From Chara braunii (Eukaryota > Streptophyta > Charophyceae > Charales > Characeae), in assembly GCA_003427395.1 (NCBI GenBank), contig BFEA01000311.1, forward strand, positions 781,173 through 825,996: DNA of 44,824 nt, written 5' to 3'. The notes beneath the pieces are model-generated. The model worked only from the letters and a program-made list of their open reading frames with translations, did no database searches and was not told where the DNA came from. The position numbers were made by a program, and so were the translations under genes. The first letter of the stretch is position 1. Each line of letters begins with the position of its first letter. This document shows positions 8,776-18,530 of the stretch, one piece after another.

Positions 8776-8925
8776 CACTTCCTTTTTTTTTTTTCTTTTT
8801 TTTTTTTAAACAAACGCCCCCATCGGTGTTAGTGTTGATGAGAAGAGCAGACACCACTAGCACCCGGGGAGCTGCATCAACTTGACTTGCAATTGCACAC
8901 AGTCAGTCTACTGAGCCCCCCCCTG

Positions 8926-9375
8926 ATATGAGTATGGCGTAAGGCGCCTCTTGCGTGTGTACTCACATTTGTCGTCGCTTCAACGTTCAAACACGGATCA
9001 ACGAGGGGGGGAATTTTTCGAGCGGAAATCGGAGCAAATAGACCCACCCTCTTATCAGGCCACAGGTTTCCATAGGCAAGTCTTATCGTCACATCCTTTT
9101 CTTTTCTTTTTTGCAATCATCCTTGGCAGTGAAATAAAATTGTGTGGCGAGCCGATTATGCCGTAAGGCGACTCTTGCGTGCGTAGTCGCATTCGTCGTC
9201 GCTTCAACGTTCAAACACGGATCAAGGGGAGGGGGAAAATTTTTCAAGGGAAAATCGGAGGAAATAGACGCTCTTGTCAGGCCACAGGTTTTCATAGGCA
9301 AATCTTATCATCACATCCTTTCCTTTTCTTTTCTTTTTTGCAATCATCCTTGGTAGTAAAATTGGGTGACGACAA
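8926..9375. repeat. 224-bp tandem duplication
   Basis: GTAAGGCG followed by CTCTTGCGTG lies at 8939 and 9163. Both units share CGTCGCTTCAACGTTCAAAC, CAGGCCACAGGTTT, CATAGGCAA and GCAATCATCCTTGG. Several substitutions separate the units, so the duplication is not recent. No coding evidence. Confidence 0.85.
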
Positions 9376-9748
9376 AGGCCTTGCATCGGATCTCATTCAA
9401 TCGGAGACCAGTCAATTCAACAATTAGATTTCAAAAAAGAAAAAGAGAATTAGATTCCCTCAAACTTTCTTCACTAGCTGGAAGTATAGCACCTTTTTTT
9501 TAATGAATAGATTCTTTTTTATGAATAGAATAAAAAACTAAAGATGACAAACACCACCCAGTTTGCTTTCCCGTGTGGTGATGCTCCACTTGCTTTCATT
9601 CCTCACTTCTGACCGTCGATCACAACGATCTATTTCTTTTTTTCTGAAAAGAAAAAAAAGCCGACGGACAGCCTTGAGATATCATGATCGAACTGACCGG
9701 CCCCAGGTTATTCAGAATTATTTTTATTCTGGTCATCCGATTGCATCT
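9376..9748. other. no gene seen
   Basis: A/T-rich with short homopolymers. No family member or coding signal recognised. Confidence 0.4.
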
Positions 9749-9807
9749 GGGTTCGAACTTGGGTCTGCATTTCAACAGTTTGTGGATTTACCAACTGAGC
9801 TAGGCCC
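9749..9807 (-). mobile_element. tRNA-derived SINE, head only
   Basis: On the minus strand CCTAGCTCAGTTGGTAAATC (A box) is followed by CAGACCCAAGTTCGAACCC (B box). GGGTTCGAACTTGGGT recurs at about 9839 beside a repeated CCGATTGC, so the head end has been partly duplicated. The 3' body is missing. Confidence 0.65.
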
Positions 9808-10416
9808 AAACAATTGCCCGTTGGTCTGGGTTCGATCTGGGTTCGAACTTGGGTGTGCATCCGATTGCCCGTTGGTCGATCACAAAGATCAACAGCCAGA
9901 AATAATCAATAGTTGAATACAGATATCCACTACCTCAGCCCTTCTTTCTTCCCCTCGAAACAAAACCGGCAATCCGTGGACGTGAGGCGGTCAGATGCAC
10001 GGAATGCGTCCGCACAGAAGGAGAGGAGAGGTTTTGGGTTTGGAAAGCATGGACGGAGAGGTTTTGCGTTTGGAAAGCATGGACTGGGGGAGTTTCGGGG
10101 AGAGCAGCGATGGTGACATGGGAAGGGATGGGAATGAGAGAGAATCGGAGGCGTAGAACCTTTTGTGAACTGTTAATCTCCATTTGGGGGAAGCACATTC
10201 CTCGCGCGAGACGAGGACGTGGACATTTGCATACCAGATTCGACGCTCCTAACATTGATACTAAAACAGCATGCACACTGTTCTTCCTTGTGCATGTAAA
10301 GCGGAGCGAGATGTGCTTTTTTGACAGCTAACGTTCGGTAGAGGCAGTCTATCGACGGAGAGCTAGGATCCACTGCATGTGGTCTGCACTCACATTGCAC
10401 TATTGGATTCGTTACT
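9808..10416. other. no gene seen
   Basis: Contains a short tandem repeat (GGAGAGGTTTTG, GGTTTGGAAAGCATGGAC, at about 10023 and 10056). Otherwise unrecognised. Frames on both strands overlap each other and show no domain. Confidence 0.4.
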
Positions 10417-10576
10417 GAGCCTCACTCCACCATACAACACGCCACATGCATTTCGCCGCTTTCTGGACCAGGTGCAATCGCACGAGTTCAACATCTTCGT
10501 ATGCATCGGGTCCAAAGAGCGTCCAAATCCAAATGCATGTAGACATTGTAGAGTGTTGGGTAGCGGAGCGAGGCTC
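10417..10576. mobile_element. foldback ending GAGCCTC/GAGGCTC
   Basis: Ends GAGCCTCACTCCAC and GCGGAGCGAGGCTC are inverted, with inner arms CACATGCATTT and AAATGCATGTAG. CGCTTTCTGGACCA pairs with TCCAAAGAGCG. A relative is at 32960-33077. The terminal motif is the same type as in the family at 18306, so these may be subfamilies. Confidence 0.6.
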
Positions 10577-10772
10577 ATTATCTGATGTTGATAAGGACAC
10601 AATTATCCCAGCCCACCTTCACTATCCTAGCACAGACAGGGCCAGGTGCAGGTGCCCATTACGGTTTAGCTTCTCTGCAGTGCAGCAATTATCAGTCATT
10701 CGTCATTCTAAGACAATTACAGCTGTATAAAATTGCCCGCCAGAGGACTGGCACACTGTAATTACCACACAG

Positions 10773-11192
10773 GAGACGAGGTCCCACAAGCAAGGAGGAT
10801 TGGATTAAGCTCCCGCATCTGGACGTGTTTTACGCAGAGATTCATAAAACCAGTTTGGTCCTAGGCTACCAGCCGGGCCGCCCGGGCCCGGGTGGCTAGC
10901 CCGTGCAAGGAACAGGGAAGGTCCCATCAAAAAAAAAAAAAAAAAAAAAATTATGTTATGCAGAAAAATAAACTAAACAACTTTTGCCTCAGGGTTACAT
11001 CGAAATTCTTCACCAAATTGAGAATAAAAAATAATATTTATTTTTTATTTTTATTTTTATTTTTGGCCCGGCCGGGCAAGTGACCCCGGGTCACTCTGGT
11101 AGCCTAGGTTTGGTCCCGATTTTCCACCCCTCGCCACGAACACGTCCATATTTGGGTGTTTTTTCAATCCCAATCCTCATAGCCACCTCGCC
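10773..11192. mobile_element. GGCGAGGTCCCACTAG foldback, interrupted
   Basis: ACGAGGTCCCACAAGCAAGG and GGATTGGATTAAGCTCC at the left, with the complement of the family arm at the right (CAATCC then CCTCATAGCCACCTCGCCC). It is split by a hAT-like element at 10861-11107. The uninterrupted relative at 11372 shows continuity across the break point. Confidence 0.7.
10861..11107. mobile_element. hAT-like non-autonomous element, 247 bp
   Basis: Perfect 12-bp terminal inverted repeats CTAGGCTACCAG/CTGGTAGCCTAG are flanked by the 8-bp direct repeat GTTTGGTC (10853-10860 and 11108-11115). An 8-bp duplication is typical of hAT transposons. The interior has GC-rich subterminal sequence (GCCCGGGCCCGGG, GGCCCGGCCGGGC), a long A tract and A/T-rich centre, and no coding sequence. 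Confidence 0.8.
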
Positions 11193-11290
11193 CAAGGATA
11201 GACTGGCACAACCTCACAGCTATCAACGCAGGCCCCACTAGCAAGGAGGATTGTAGCATATACATCAGTCATTGGTTTAGAACTCGAACA

Positions 11291-11371
11291 CACAGAAAGC
11301 AGTATACACGAAGCTAACCACAAAGAAAGCAGTATACACGAAGCACACCACTCAGTATACACGAAGCTACA
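11291..11371. repeat. CAGTATACACGAAGC short tandem repeat
   Basis: Three copies of AGTATACACGAAGC with 14-18 bp spacers, lying between two partial copies of the GGCGAGGTCCCACTAG family. The sequence CCCAAGGATA then CTGGCACAAC occurs at both 11191 and 11526, so a larger block was duplicated here. Confidence 0.65.
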
Positions 11372-11528
11372 CTCGCAAGGAGGATTGGATTAAGCTCCTG
11401 CATCTGGAGGTGTTTTATGCAGACATGCAGAAAAGCACTTCGGTCGTGATTTCCCCGCCCCTCGCCACAAACACGTCGAGATTCGGGTGTTCAATCCAAT
11501 CCTCGTAGCTGGTGGCACCTCGCCCAAG
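11372..11528. mobile_element. GGCGAGGTCCCACTAG foldback, truncated left end
   Basis: CTCGCAAGGAGGATTGGATT and AGCTCCTGCATCTGGAGGTG at the left pair with ACACGTCGAGATTCGGGTGT and CAATCCAATCCTCGTAGC at the right. It is the uninterrupted comparison for the nested insertion at 10861. Confidence 0.7.
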
Positions 11529-11710
11529 GATACCCTGGCACAACATCACAGCTCTCGACAGAGTGCATGATCACACTCGCACACTATCAAGCATGCTTCG
11601 CGCAGCATGTACATTGCTCCATGCAGCCCCGATAGCACTTCTGCAAATGTGGCATAAAAAATATGGATCTTCCCAATAGTTACCCGAATAGGAAAGGTAC
11701 CACCACACCG

Positions 11711-11878
11711 AAGGGCCTACCGTAGCTCAGTTGGTACACCCATGGACTGTCGAAATACAGACCCAAGTTCAAATCCAGATGAGCAAAATAAAACCAATGT
11801 GAATTACCTGGGGCCGGTCAGTTCAGTAGATGATATCTCAAGGTAGTTGCCCTGTTAAAAAGGGGAAACAAAAAGGAG
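11711..11878 (+). mobile_element. tRNA-derived SINE, best copy
   Basis: AAGGGCCTACCGTAGCTCAG then TTGGTACACCC (A box) and CCCAAGTTCAAATCC (B box), followed by GAATTACCTGGGGCCGGTCA, GTAGATGATATCTCAAGG and an A-rich end. This is the most complete family member in the window and a good reference for the others. Confidence 0.78.
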
Positions 11879-11933
11879 GGGGGAGAGAATACACGACCTA
11901 AGTGGAAGCCAAATGAAGCAAAAGATAACCCCT

Positions 11934-12106
11934 GGGGCGAGGTCCCACTAGCACAGAGGATTGGATTAAGCTCCTGAATCTGGATGTTTTTTTGTCCAGA
12001 GATTCAGACAAGCAGTTCCATGTCGATTGCCTGCACCAACCTCTCCGCAAATAAGTCCAGATTCAGGCGTTCAATCCAGTCCTCTTTCCTAGTGGGACCT
12101 CCCCCC
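11934..12106. mobile_element. GGCGAGGTCCCACTAG foldback, near complete
   Basis: GGGGCGAGGTCCCACTAGC and GAGGATTGGATTAAGCTCC are mirrored by CAATCCAGTCCTC and CTAGTGGGACCTC. The central part contains GAATCTGGATGT and its complement-like AGTCCAGATTCAGG. The whole element could fold into one long hairpin. Confidence 0.75.
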
Positions 12107-12127
12107 TGAAACGAGAGAGTCCTCCAC

Positions 12128-12178
12128 TTTACTCGCACTACGACTTTACTCGCACTACGACTTTACTCGCACTACGAC
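12128..12178. repeat. 17-bp tandem repeat, three copies
   Basis: CTTTACTCGCACTACGA repeated three times, nearly perfect. Confidence 0.85.
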
Positions 12179-12202
12179 CTTCTTGACCAAGGAGTCGTGA
12201 AG

Positions 12203-12611
12203 ACACCCTCACACTGGGACCCAAAATCCCCATTGACTCAAGAAAAGGTGCATTGGACCAATCACACCCATTTATCATTTTCCCAAATTACTTACCTGTG
12301 AACCCTTGTGTCAGCGGCCTGTGGGGCCACGGGTGTTGGCACGATAGCAGTTGGAAATATGGGTGATGTTAGAGCCAGAAAAAAAGTACAGAAGAAAAAA
12401 AAATAAAATACAGAAAATCAGGTGAGCGAAAAAGGGTCTGCGCCGTGTGACTGGCAACCTCCGAGGTTCCACACTGGATGAGCTGCCGCGACCGTGAAAA
12501 GGAAGATCTGGGGACACAGTGTGACTGGCGTCACCACTACATCCCCAGATCAAGCCTCCCTATTTTTGAAAATTCTGCGGATTAGGTACCACAGTGTGAG
12601 TGTGCCCTGCC
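12203..12611. mobile_element. possible CTCACACTG-ended element
   Basis: CACCCTCACACTGGGACCC at the left and GTACCACAGTGTGAGTGTGCC at the right are roughly inverted and resemble the CTCACACTAG family ends. The interior is unlike other copies, so the pairing could be accidental. Confidence 0.3.
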
Positions 12612-12931
12612 TGATTCTGAATGTAATATCCGTTAGACATGCGAGTCGGAACACTCCAAGAGCGAGGAGGCTACGGGTTCGTTATCAGCAAATTACGGAC
12701 ATGCTATTCGGTTCATTACTACATTTCTATAACTACTGCGTATTTCCCCAGCACGGTGCTGGTGGACAGAAGTTAAGAGCAGCATTGTTTATTCCACTGG
12801 ATATCTGAGATTTTTTTTGCCGAAACTATCATTCATTATGCAAACAGTCAGCAGACCATTTTCAAATCCTCTGCTGCGGCCAATGTCCTCAACTACTTCA
12901 TAGTCATAGCCCACAATTCAGTGCCAAATTT

Positions 12932-13110
12932 GGGTACTTGTGTGTTTTCCAAAACAAATTCTACGCTCTGGGAGACTGGGACGCTTCCGAAGTAATGCCA
13001 AACGGACGTGCAACAGCTGCCAGACTTGCGTACTCGTGCTTTCTGAGAGACTTTCTATACTCTGGGATGCTTGGGAAGTACTGCCAAACGGATGTGCAGC
13101 AACAGCTTCA
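12932..13110. repeat. degenerate tandem duplication of about 95 bp
   Basis: GGGTACTTGTGTGTTTTC to CGTGCAACAGCT is followed by a diverged copy, GCGTACTCGTGCTTTCTGAG to TGTGCAGCAACAGCT. Shared pieces are CTCTGGGA, GGGA.GCTT and TGCCAAACGGA.GTGCA. Confidence 0.6.
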
Positions 13111-13379
13111 CTCACTGACTCTCACTTTCCAGTCCCTTAGAGCATCAGGCCCACCAATCCTCATTGTCCAGAGCCCAATTGCCGTGTGCCTAGGAAAAAG
13201 CGAAACGAACACGGATGCAAAATATGTCCGCTGTGATTCACTTTTGCTTGTCTGACCGGTAAGCTAAGGAACAAGCTTCACTCGTCCTGTATTCATATGC
13301 TTGAAAAGCATGAACATGACCGTAATCGCAGCAGACAAGTTCAGTTTTCGTAACACGAACACAGCACCAATAGGACCTA

Positions 13380-13535
13380 ACCTCAGACCACCAGTCCATG
13401 CCAGTCATCGGCCGCGGGCCCCTTTTGGAGCCGGCCTGCCTTCCACCAAATATCGACGGTGCGCAAGCCTCCTTAATTTTAGGAGAGGCTCAATAGGACT
13501 CCCAACTTGGCTGGGACCATGTTCTGGTGCTTTAA
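13380..13535. mobile_element. TTAA-family MITE, decayed
   Basis: CCTCAGACCACCAGTCCATG with ATCGGCCGCGGG at the left and GTTCTGGTGCTTTAA at the right. The left TTAA is lost. Confidence 0.5.
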
Positions 13536-14997
13536 GCCCACCAAATCATATCCAACCACCAAATCATGCCAGAAGAGCTGCACTAACCAAAAGACAATGC
13601 TAAGAACTTAGGGCATCGCCACACCACTCTAGAAATGTGCAAAGTGCGAATGAACTGCCTGCTAGAACATGGCCAGATGTAACCGCCACATTTTTGTCTT
13701 TTTCACATTTCGAGAGTGGCGTGGCGAGGCCCTTCGCAAAAAAAGCCTTCCTTTTGTTTTATTGGTGGAATGCAGTCTGTCAGAGAGTACCTGGACAACA
13801 GAGCAGGGACACGTGTGACTAATCTGCATCACAATGTGTGTTCGTCCGCGTACATCCTGACAGAGGCATTTGTGCAAATACGCCAGCATCCCACGGTGTC
13901 TAAACAACCGAACCTTCAAACAGTGTTCCCATTTTCTGTGAACCCCTCAAAAAATGCAAGCTTGTCCGGTGAAGTTACAGATCTTCACCCCTGTCCAGGC
14001 TGCTCCTCGAGGAGTGAAACGCGTAAAAATCCTGTCCTTAATATTTTGACCCATCCATGTCTGAGCACGTAAAGACAGGCAGGACAATATTCGCGTTCAG
14101 AGCCTGGCTCGGCATGCAAATCCTGAGGGCCAGGGTGAACTCTGTCTGCTTCTTGTACCTGATTCTGAAAGTACAGTTTGCAATCTTCCATATATTACGG
14201 ACTAACTTTGCATTATTAATTCATTACATCTAATCGATATTTATTTCCGCTTCAACTGTGAGCTTCCGTCGCATGACCTCTCAACAAGGAGCCCAGAGTG
14301 AAAAAAAAAAGAAAAAAAAAAGGCAAATCCATCCTGCTGCTTTGTGCTGCAGCACACATTCAACACTGCAGCCCACCAGAGTAGCATTGCCCCGATGGAA
14401 ATCGATAAGGCTGAGCGAGCCTGCCCTTCTGCTCTGACAAAACACTGCAGACATTCTGACAGCCAGGGTGGTGGACTGACGCAAATGGGGCACTGACAAT
14501 CGAGAGGGAGTGAGCCACAGATACGCAGACAAGCAGAGGAAAATGCTACCACTGCAACACAGCCTGCATAATCCCGCAAGAAGCAGTACAGTTGTCATGC
14601 CAGATGCAAACAAACAAGCTTGAAAAGAAAGCTCCACTTCCATGCCACCAGACTTATACATCATCCGGCAAATGTTTCGCCTCCCTTCTCATCCAGAGAA
14701 TGCCGAAACCACATCGATGGTCAGTCGCCTCGAACCAATCGATGTCTTCGTTGCCGGCCCGTCAGATTGCTCAAGGCCACGTCCAGCATCAGTGCCGCCT
14801 CCGCGGCTCTGACAAGCCGTTCTGACAAGTAACTCCCGCCTGCAGCTTTCGTTGGTCGGCAGCTTGTTGCCCTCGGCCAACATGTGAAAAAGCTTACCTC
14901 CTCAGTTTTCCGTTCAGAAAAGAGTGGGGTCAGAGAGACAACAGGTAGATTACACCCTTATCCTTTTTTTGAATTTTTTTCTTCATTTTCCCTTTTA
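13536..14997. other. no gene seen
   Basis: One of the least repeat-like stretches. Overlapping frames on both strands (for example 14281-14664 on minus, 127 codons, ending in a poly-Phe run from an A tract) have no domain or consistent coding signal. If this contig carries an exon, this is a reasonable place to test with transcripts. Confidence 0.4.
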
Positions 14998-15053
14998 TGC
15001 ACAGGGGCCATGCTAATCTCCTCCGCATCATTTCAATTTTTATGCATGCCCCT
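14998..15053 (-). pseudogene. U6 snRNA-derived fragment
   Basis: Plus-strand ACAGGGGCCATGCTAATCT followed by TCATTTCAATTTTTATGCATG is the complement of U6 from the CCCCTG of the central region back to the 5' domain. ACAGAGA is altered (GCGGAGG on the minus strand), so the catalytic core is not preserved. The 3' end is missing. A 17-bp direct repeat (AGAAGCCAGCCATTGCC) lies just downstream at 15102-15135. Confidence 0.72.
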
Positions 15054-15453
15054 TATATCCTTCTTCAAGAAATTCATTAGATTTTCAAAGGGTGATCAGG
15101 AGAAGCCAGCCATTGCCAGAAGCCAGCCATTGCCACTGCAATAGGCGACTCGAGTAATTTGGGTTGATATAGTACTTGATATAGGATCTGACGGGGGGAA
15201 AGAATGTCCCCTGCTCGCTTTTGAATTTCCGAAGCAGGTTGGAATAATGTGGAATTATGATTCAATTATCATTCAATTATGGGAATATGAATAACCGGAG
15301 ACGGATAGTGGCCACAGTAATTTCCGGGACAACTGTCAGGACCTCCGCCTCCTTTTCTCATGGTTAACAAACGTTGGGTTCAGTTACAGAAAAGACAAAA
15401 GAAAGAAAGAAAGAAAAACACAATAACGCACGAATCAAAGAGCGATGCACATC

Positions 15454-15499
15454 GTCCTCCGGGACATCCGTTAAAATTGGAATGATACAGAGAAGATTC
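15454..15499 (+). pseudogene. U6 snRNA 5' fragment
   Basis: GTCCTCCGGGACATCCGTTA then AAATTGGAATGATACAGAGA and AGATT match the plant-type U6 5' stem and the ACAGAGA box. Similarity stops at about U6 nucleotide 46. No upstream TATA at the distance plants use is apparent, and there is no downstream T-run terminator. Confidence 0.75.
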
Positions 15500-15509
15500 A
15501 CACACTTGG

Positions 15510-15597
15510 AAGCACAACGGGAAAAAGAGTCGTGCACATTTGAAAGCACAACGGGAAAAAGAGGCATGCACATTTAAAAGCACAACGGGAAAAAGAT
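15510..15597. repeat. 34-bp tandem repeat
   Basis: AAGCACAACGGGAAAAAGAG starts at 15510, 15544 and (ending AAAGATATT) 15578. The two full units also share TGCACATTT. It begins 10 bp after the U6 fragment ends. Confidence 0.85.
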
Positions 15598-15599
15598 AT

Positions 15600-16173
15600 T
15601 CACCCCTCTGCTATACCAGCAGCGGTAGACCTGTTCATTTATCTTCAGGAGAAGATCACAATGGTGTTATATTCATGCTATCAAAAGCACGAGCCTGGCC
15701 ATTTTTCAGGCCAAGGTTCGTTCTTTCCAAGCACAAACAAAACACGAGTTGGGCTCGGCCCTCAGTCCCAGTATCAAGAATGCAAATGGAAAACTCGTTC
15801 ACTTTTCGTTCTGGAAGGACAGAGGACGTTAGCCTCTCCCAACAAACGGTGAAAGCACAGAAACCACGCCAGACGGGCCCATCTTCTTCAAGTCCCTCGT
15901 TGTGTGATACCCTGCCCCCATATACACACATCATCACCCTTCAGAATAAATCCCACAATCGGAAAGGATTAGAGGGAAGGTAAAGATTGAGCAGCCATCA
16001 GAGGGAACAGACAACCAACCAAACATATTTATAATCTCTTTGAGTGGGTCCCGCACGTGTACACCTTTCCACACAACCAAACGATGAGCAAAAAGTCTCG
16101 CATGATTGTCGTTAAAACCATAAGTGCATAAGATCGGGTGGACAGAGGAGCAGCACCAACACCAAGACGAGCA

Positions 16174-16209
<36 letters not shown>

Positions 16210-16679
16210 CAGCAACATGAAGACGGGCAGAACAGGAGCAGAAATGAGGCAAAGGGCAGACAAGTATGTCAACATTTTCTCAGGCACAAGAGCAGCCCTC
16301 CGCAGCACAAAACAAAAAAGAAAACGAAAAGGCACACGAGCAGCCCTTGCCAGAAAGAGACCGGAGAGAAGCAACAAGTTTCAGGACGCAAAAGCAAAAA
16401 AGTTTAAAAAACTGACCTTTTCTCTCGCTGCTCCGGAGGACAACTATGATACCGATCAAGGATCTCTTTCATACTGTCAAAAGAAGAGTAAGAAAAAAAA
16501 AACAGATCGTCAGCAAGATATAAATGACGAGAGGTTAGTCAATCGATTCATCTGAATCTGGTCTCTGCTTGTCTATGAGGAAGACTCAACTGGTTGCCAT
16601 ATTTCCTTCTGACATGCCAACAACCCAGCAGCCGCAAAGCTGTGCCTCTTCTTCCACTTCCCACCAAAAAAAACTATCA
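15600..16679. other. no gene assigned; Arg/Ser-rich frame noted
   Basis: An open frame at 16124-16555 (143 codons) contains an RSRSRSRSRS run and lysine-rich blocks (KQKRKRKG, KKSKKKK). The RS run is encoded by a GAGCAG/AGGAGC microsatellite and the lysines by A-rich DNA, so composition explains it. A 147-codon frame at 15540-15983 starts in the 34-bp repeat. Neither matches a family I know. Confidence 0.35.
16172..16214. repeat. AGGAGC hexanucleotide microsatellite
   Basis: Six or so copies of the hexamer AGGAGC, ending in CAGCAGCAAC. Confidence 0.85.
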
Positions 16680-16985
16680 CCCCACCAAAGGGCCTACCTA
16701 CCATCTTCCCCCGAACATAACGCATATGGCTTGTATTTGAGATTTCAAAATTTTCCAAACACTCGAATAGAAGTTATATAGAACGCATTCACGTTGTTTT
16801 CCAATACCAGGGTTGTTTCAATAGAACATGGATGCGGTGTATTCGAGTAGAAAGCAACCTATGCATTGTATTCGTTTACAATGCATGTGTTATGTTTGGG
16901 GCAAGATGGTATAGCTCAGTTGGGACACCCACAAATTGTTGGCATACAGACCTGTGTTGGATATCTCAAGGGCATCCCCCCTCCA
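16680..16985 (+). mobile_element. tRNA-derived SINE split by a TA element
   Basis: The head CCCACCAAAGGGCCTACC (16682-16698) corresponds to CACACCGAAGGGCCTACC at 11704. The A box TAGCTCAGTTGGGACACCC resumes at 16912 after an inserted foldback. The copy then jumps from CAGACCTGTGTTGG to ATATCTCAAGGG, so the B box and most of the body are deleted. The assembly gap begins right after. Confidence 0.7.
16701..16909. mobile_element. TA-family foldback inserted in a SINE
   Basis: CCATCTTCCCCCGAACATAA at the left and GTTATGTTTGGGGCAAGATGG at the right are inverted. TA precedes (16699-16700) and follows (16910-16911), the TA target duplication of Tc1/mariner-type elements. The interior carries GTATTCGAGTAGAAAG and AATGCATGTG. 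No coding sequence. Confidence 0.75.
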
Positions 16986-17063
16986 NNNNNNNNNNNNNNN
17001 NNNNNNNNNNNNNNNNNNNNNNNNNNNNNNNNNNNNNNNNNNNNNNNNNNNNNNNNNNNNNNN
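16986..17063. other. assembly gap (78 N)
   Basis: A run of N. True length and content are unknown. Open frames crossing it are meaningless. Confidence 0.99.
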
Positions 17064-17412
17064 AACACCACCATTGACAACCGCGGTGCTGTAGGTCGCA
17101 TTGATGCCATCACTGCGCCAGAAGCATCCATCCCTGCCCAGATTAACGCCAAAAGATTCTGACATATACAACGTTGCGATCCCAAGAACACTACGGACAA
17201 ATCCGGAATGTTCATTTCTGACATGTCAAGGACCCACAGACATATCTTTTTGTAAAGAAGAAAAGAACCCACGAACAGAGCTGCCTCTCTCTTCCACTCC
17301 CCAGCAAGAAATTAACACCCTCGTTAACAACGCTGACAAGCAAGTGGCTCTGACGCCATCACTGTGCCGGAAACATCAAGACATCGGTCAGTGACCAAAG
17401 CCGAGAGCCTGA
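17064..17412. other. no gene seen
   Basis: Sequence after the gap. A motif around GACGCCATCACTG..CCGGAAACATC resembles GATGCCATCACTGCGCCAGAAGCATC at 17103, suggesting an old roughly 250-bp duplication. No gene recognised. Confidence 0.35.
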
Positions 17413-17885
17413 CGTCCAAGCCGATGCTATCCCGAAAACAGTCGGACAAATCCAGAAGGGACCGTGAAGCTTTGCACATATAGGGTCCCACCCCACTACT
17501 CGTGAAACGAAAAAAAATAATCGGAAAGTGTATCTTCATTCAACCATAAGGTCGCAAGATACATCCACTTCTATTTCTAGTAGCGGACGTATCTTGCCAC
17601 CTTCCATGTCAGCATGCACACGCCATTTTTTACAGTTCATAAGCAGTGTTGCATCCAAACCGATGCTATCCCGAACACAGTCGGACAAATCCAGAAGGTA
17701 CTGTGTAGCTTTTGTGTATATACGGCCTCACCGCACTACTCACGAAACAAGGAAAATGGATGGTGTATATTCAAACATAAGGCCGCAAGATGCATCCACT
17801 GCTATTTATAGTAGCGGACGTATCTTGCCAGCTTCCGCGTCAACATGCACCCGCCATTTTGTTCTGTTCATAAGTAGTGTTGCAT
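17413..17885. repeat. 239-bp tandem duplication containing a foldback
   Basis: CCGATGCTATCCCGAA starts at 17421 and 17660. Each unit contains CAGTCGGACAAATCCAGAAG, a GCACTACTC..GAAAC end, GTAGCGGACGTATCTTGCCA and CATAAG.AGTGTTGCA. The inner parts (CGCAAGATACATCCAC and GGACGTATCTTGC) form a foldback related to that at 32091. Confidence 0.8.
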
Positions 17886-18128
17886 GGGGGCATGAACTCA
17901 CCCTCCGTCCTCTCTGACTGTTGTGATGGGCTTTTACTGACACATTGCACCCCATCTGCCTCTCACCAGAATCCAGCAGCCCCGCATTGGTCACCTCTTG
18001 ATTAAAGTTGATTTCCTTTAGTACAAATCAAACCTATTTTTTTCTTTCCTTCTAGTTCCATATGGGTTCAAGCTCACTGGGCTAAGCCCGATGATAGTAC
18101 AGATCAACCCTGCATTCTCTATCAGCTA
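17886..18128. other. no gene seen
   Basis: Short unrecognised stretch between two repeat blocks. Confidence 0.4.
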
Positions 18129-18232
18129 CAGTATCCACCCGAATACAATGTACGGTCATTGTAGCGGTATTTGGGGCAACTTCGAGTCTAGATACAGCAA
18201 TAATAACCGTACGTTTATTCGGGTGAAGACGG
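18129..18232. mobile_element. TA-family foldback (MITE)
   Basis: CAGTATCCACCCGAATACAA follows a TA (18127-18128). The right end reads TTATTCGGGTGAAGACGG. The interior TACGGTCATTGTAGCGGTAT and AGATACAGCAATAATAACCG is the family body. The right-hand TA has been lost. Confidence 0.7.
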
Positions 18233-18305
18233 CAGGAAAAGCAACCCTAGAAAAAAACTGCAGCGAACTTGCTTCAAACTGTTAGCAACGACCACAAATA
18301 TATTG

Positions 18306-18425
18306 GGCCTCACTGCACTACTCTTGAAATGCACAAAAGACAAAAATCATGTCGCTGTATCTTTCCATGTTCTAGCGGAAGATTCACTCTCGTTTTGCAC
18401 CATTCAAGAGTAGTGCAGCGAGGCC
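18306..18425. mobile_element. GCCTCRCTGCACTACTC foldback, best copy
   Basis: GGGCCTCACTGCACTACTCT and AGAGTAGTGCAGCGAGGCCC are nearly perfect inverted ends of about 20 bp. The core GTATCTTTCCATGTTCTAG with AAAGACAAAAATCATG is shared with copies at 29285, 29420, 33652 and 39683. ATT lies on both sides and may be a 3-bp target duplication. Confidence 0.75.
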
Positions 18426-18530
18426 CATTGCTTCGAACATGCCCACGAGCTTTCAGGCCTCTCACTCCACACCTCACCAAACGAAAAACCACCAGAACCT
18501 TTCCTCCTTGCAAAACAAAGTCGCAGCTCG

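Noticed and set aside
12290-12315. U1 snRNA-like ACTTACCTG
   Set aside because: Only the 9-nt splice-site-complementary string matches; the following sequence is not U1.
16124-16555. Arg/Ser-rich frame resembling an SR-type splicing factor tail
   Set aside because: The RS run comes from an AGGAGC microsatellite and the Lys blocks from A-rich DNA; no RNA-recognition motif is nearby.
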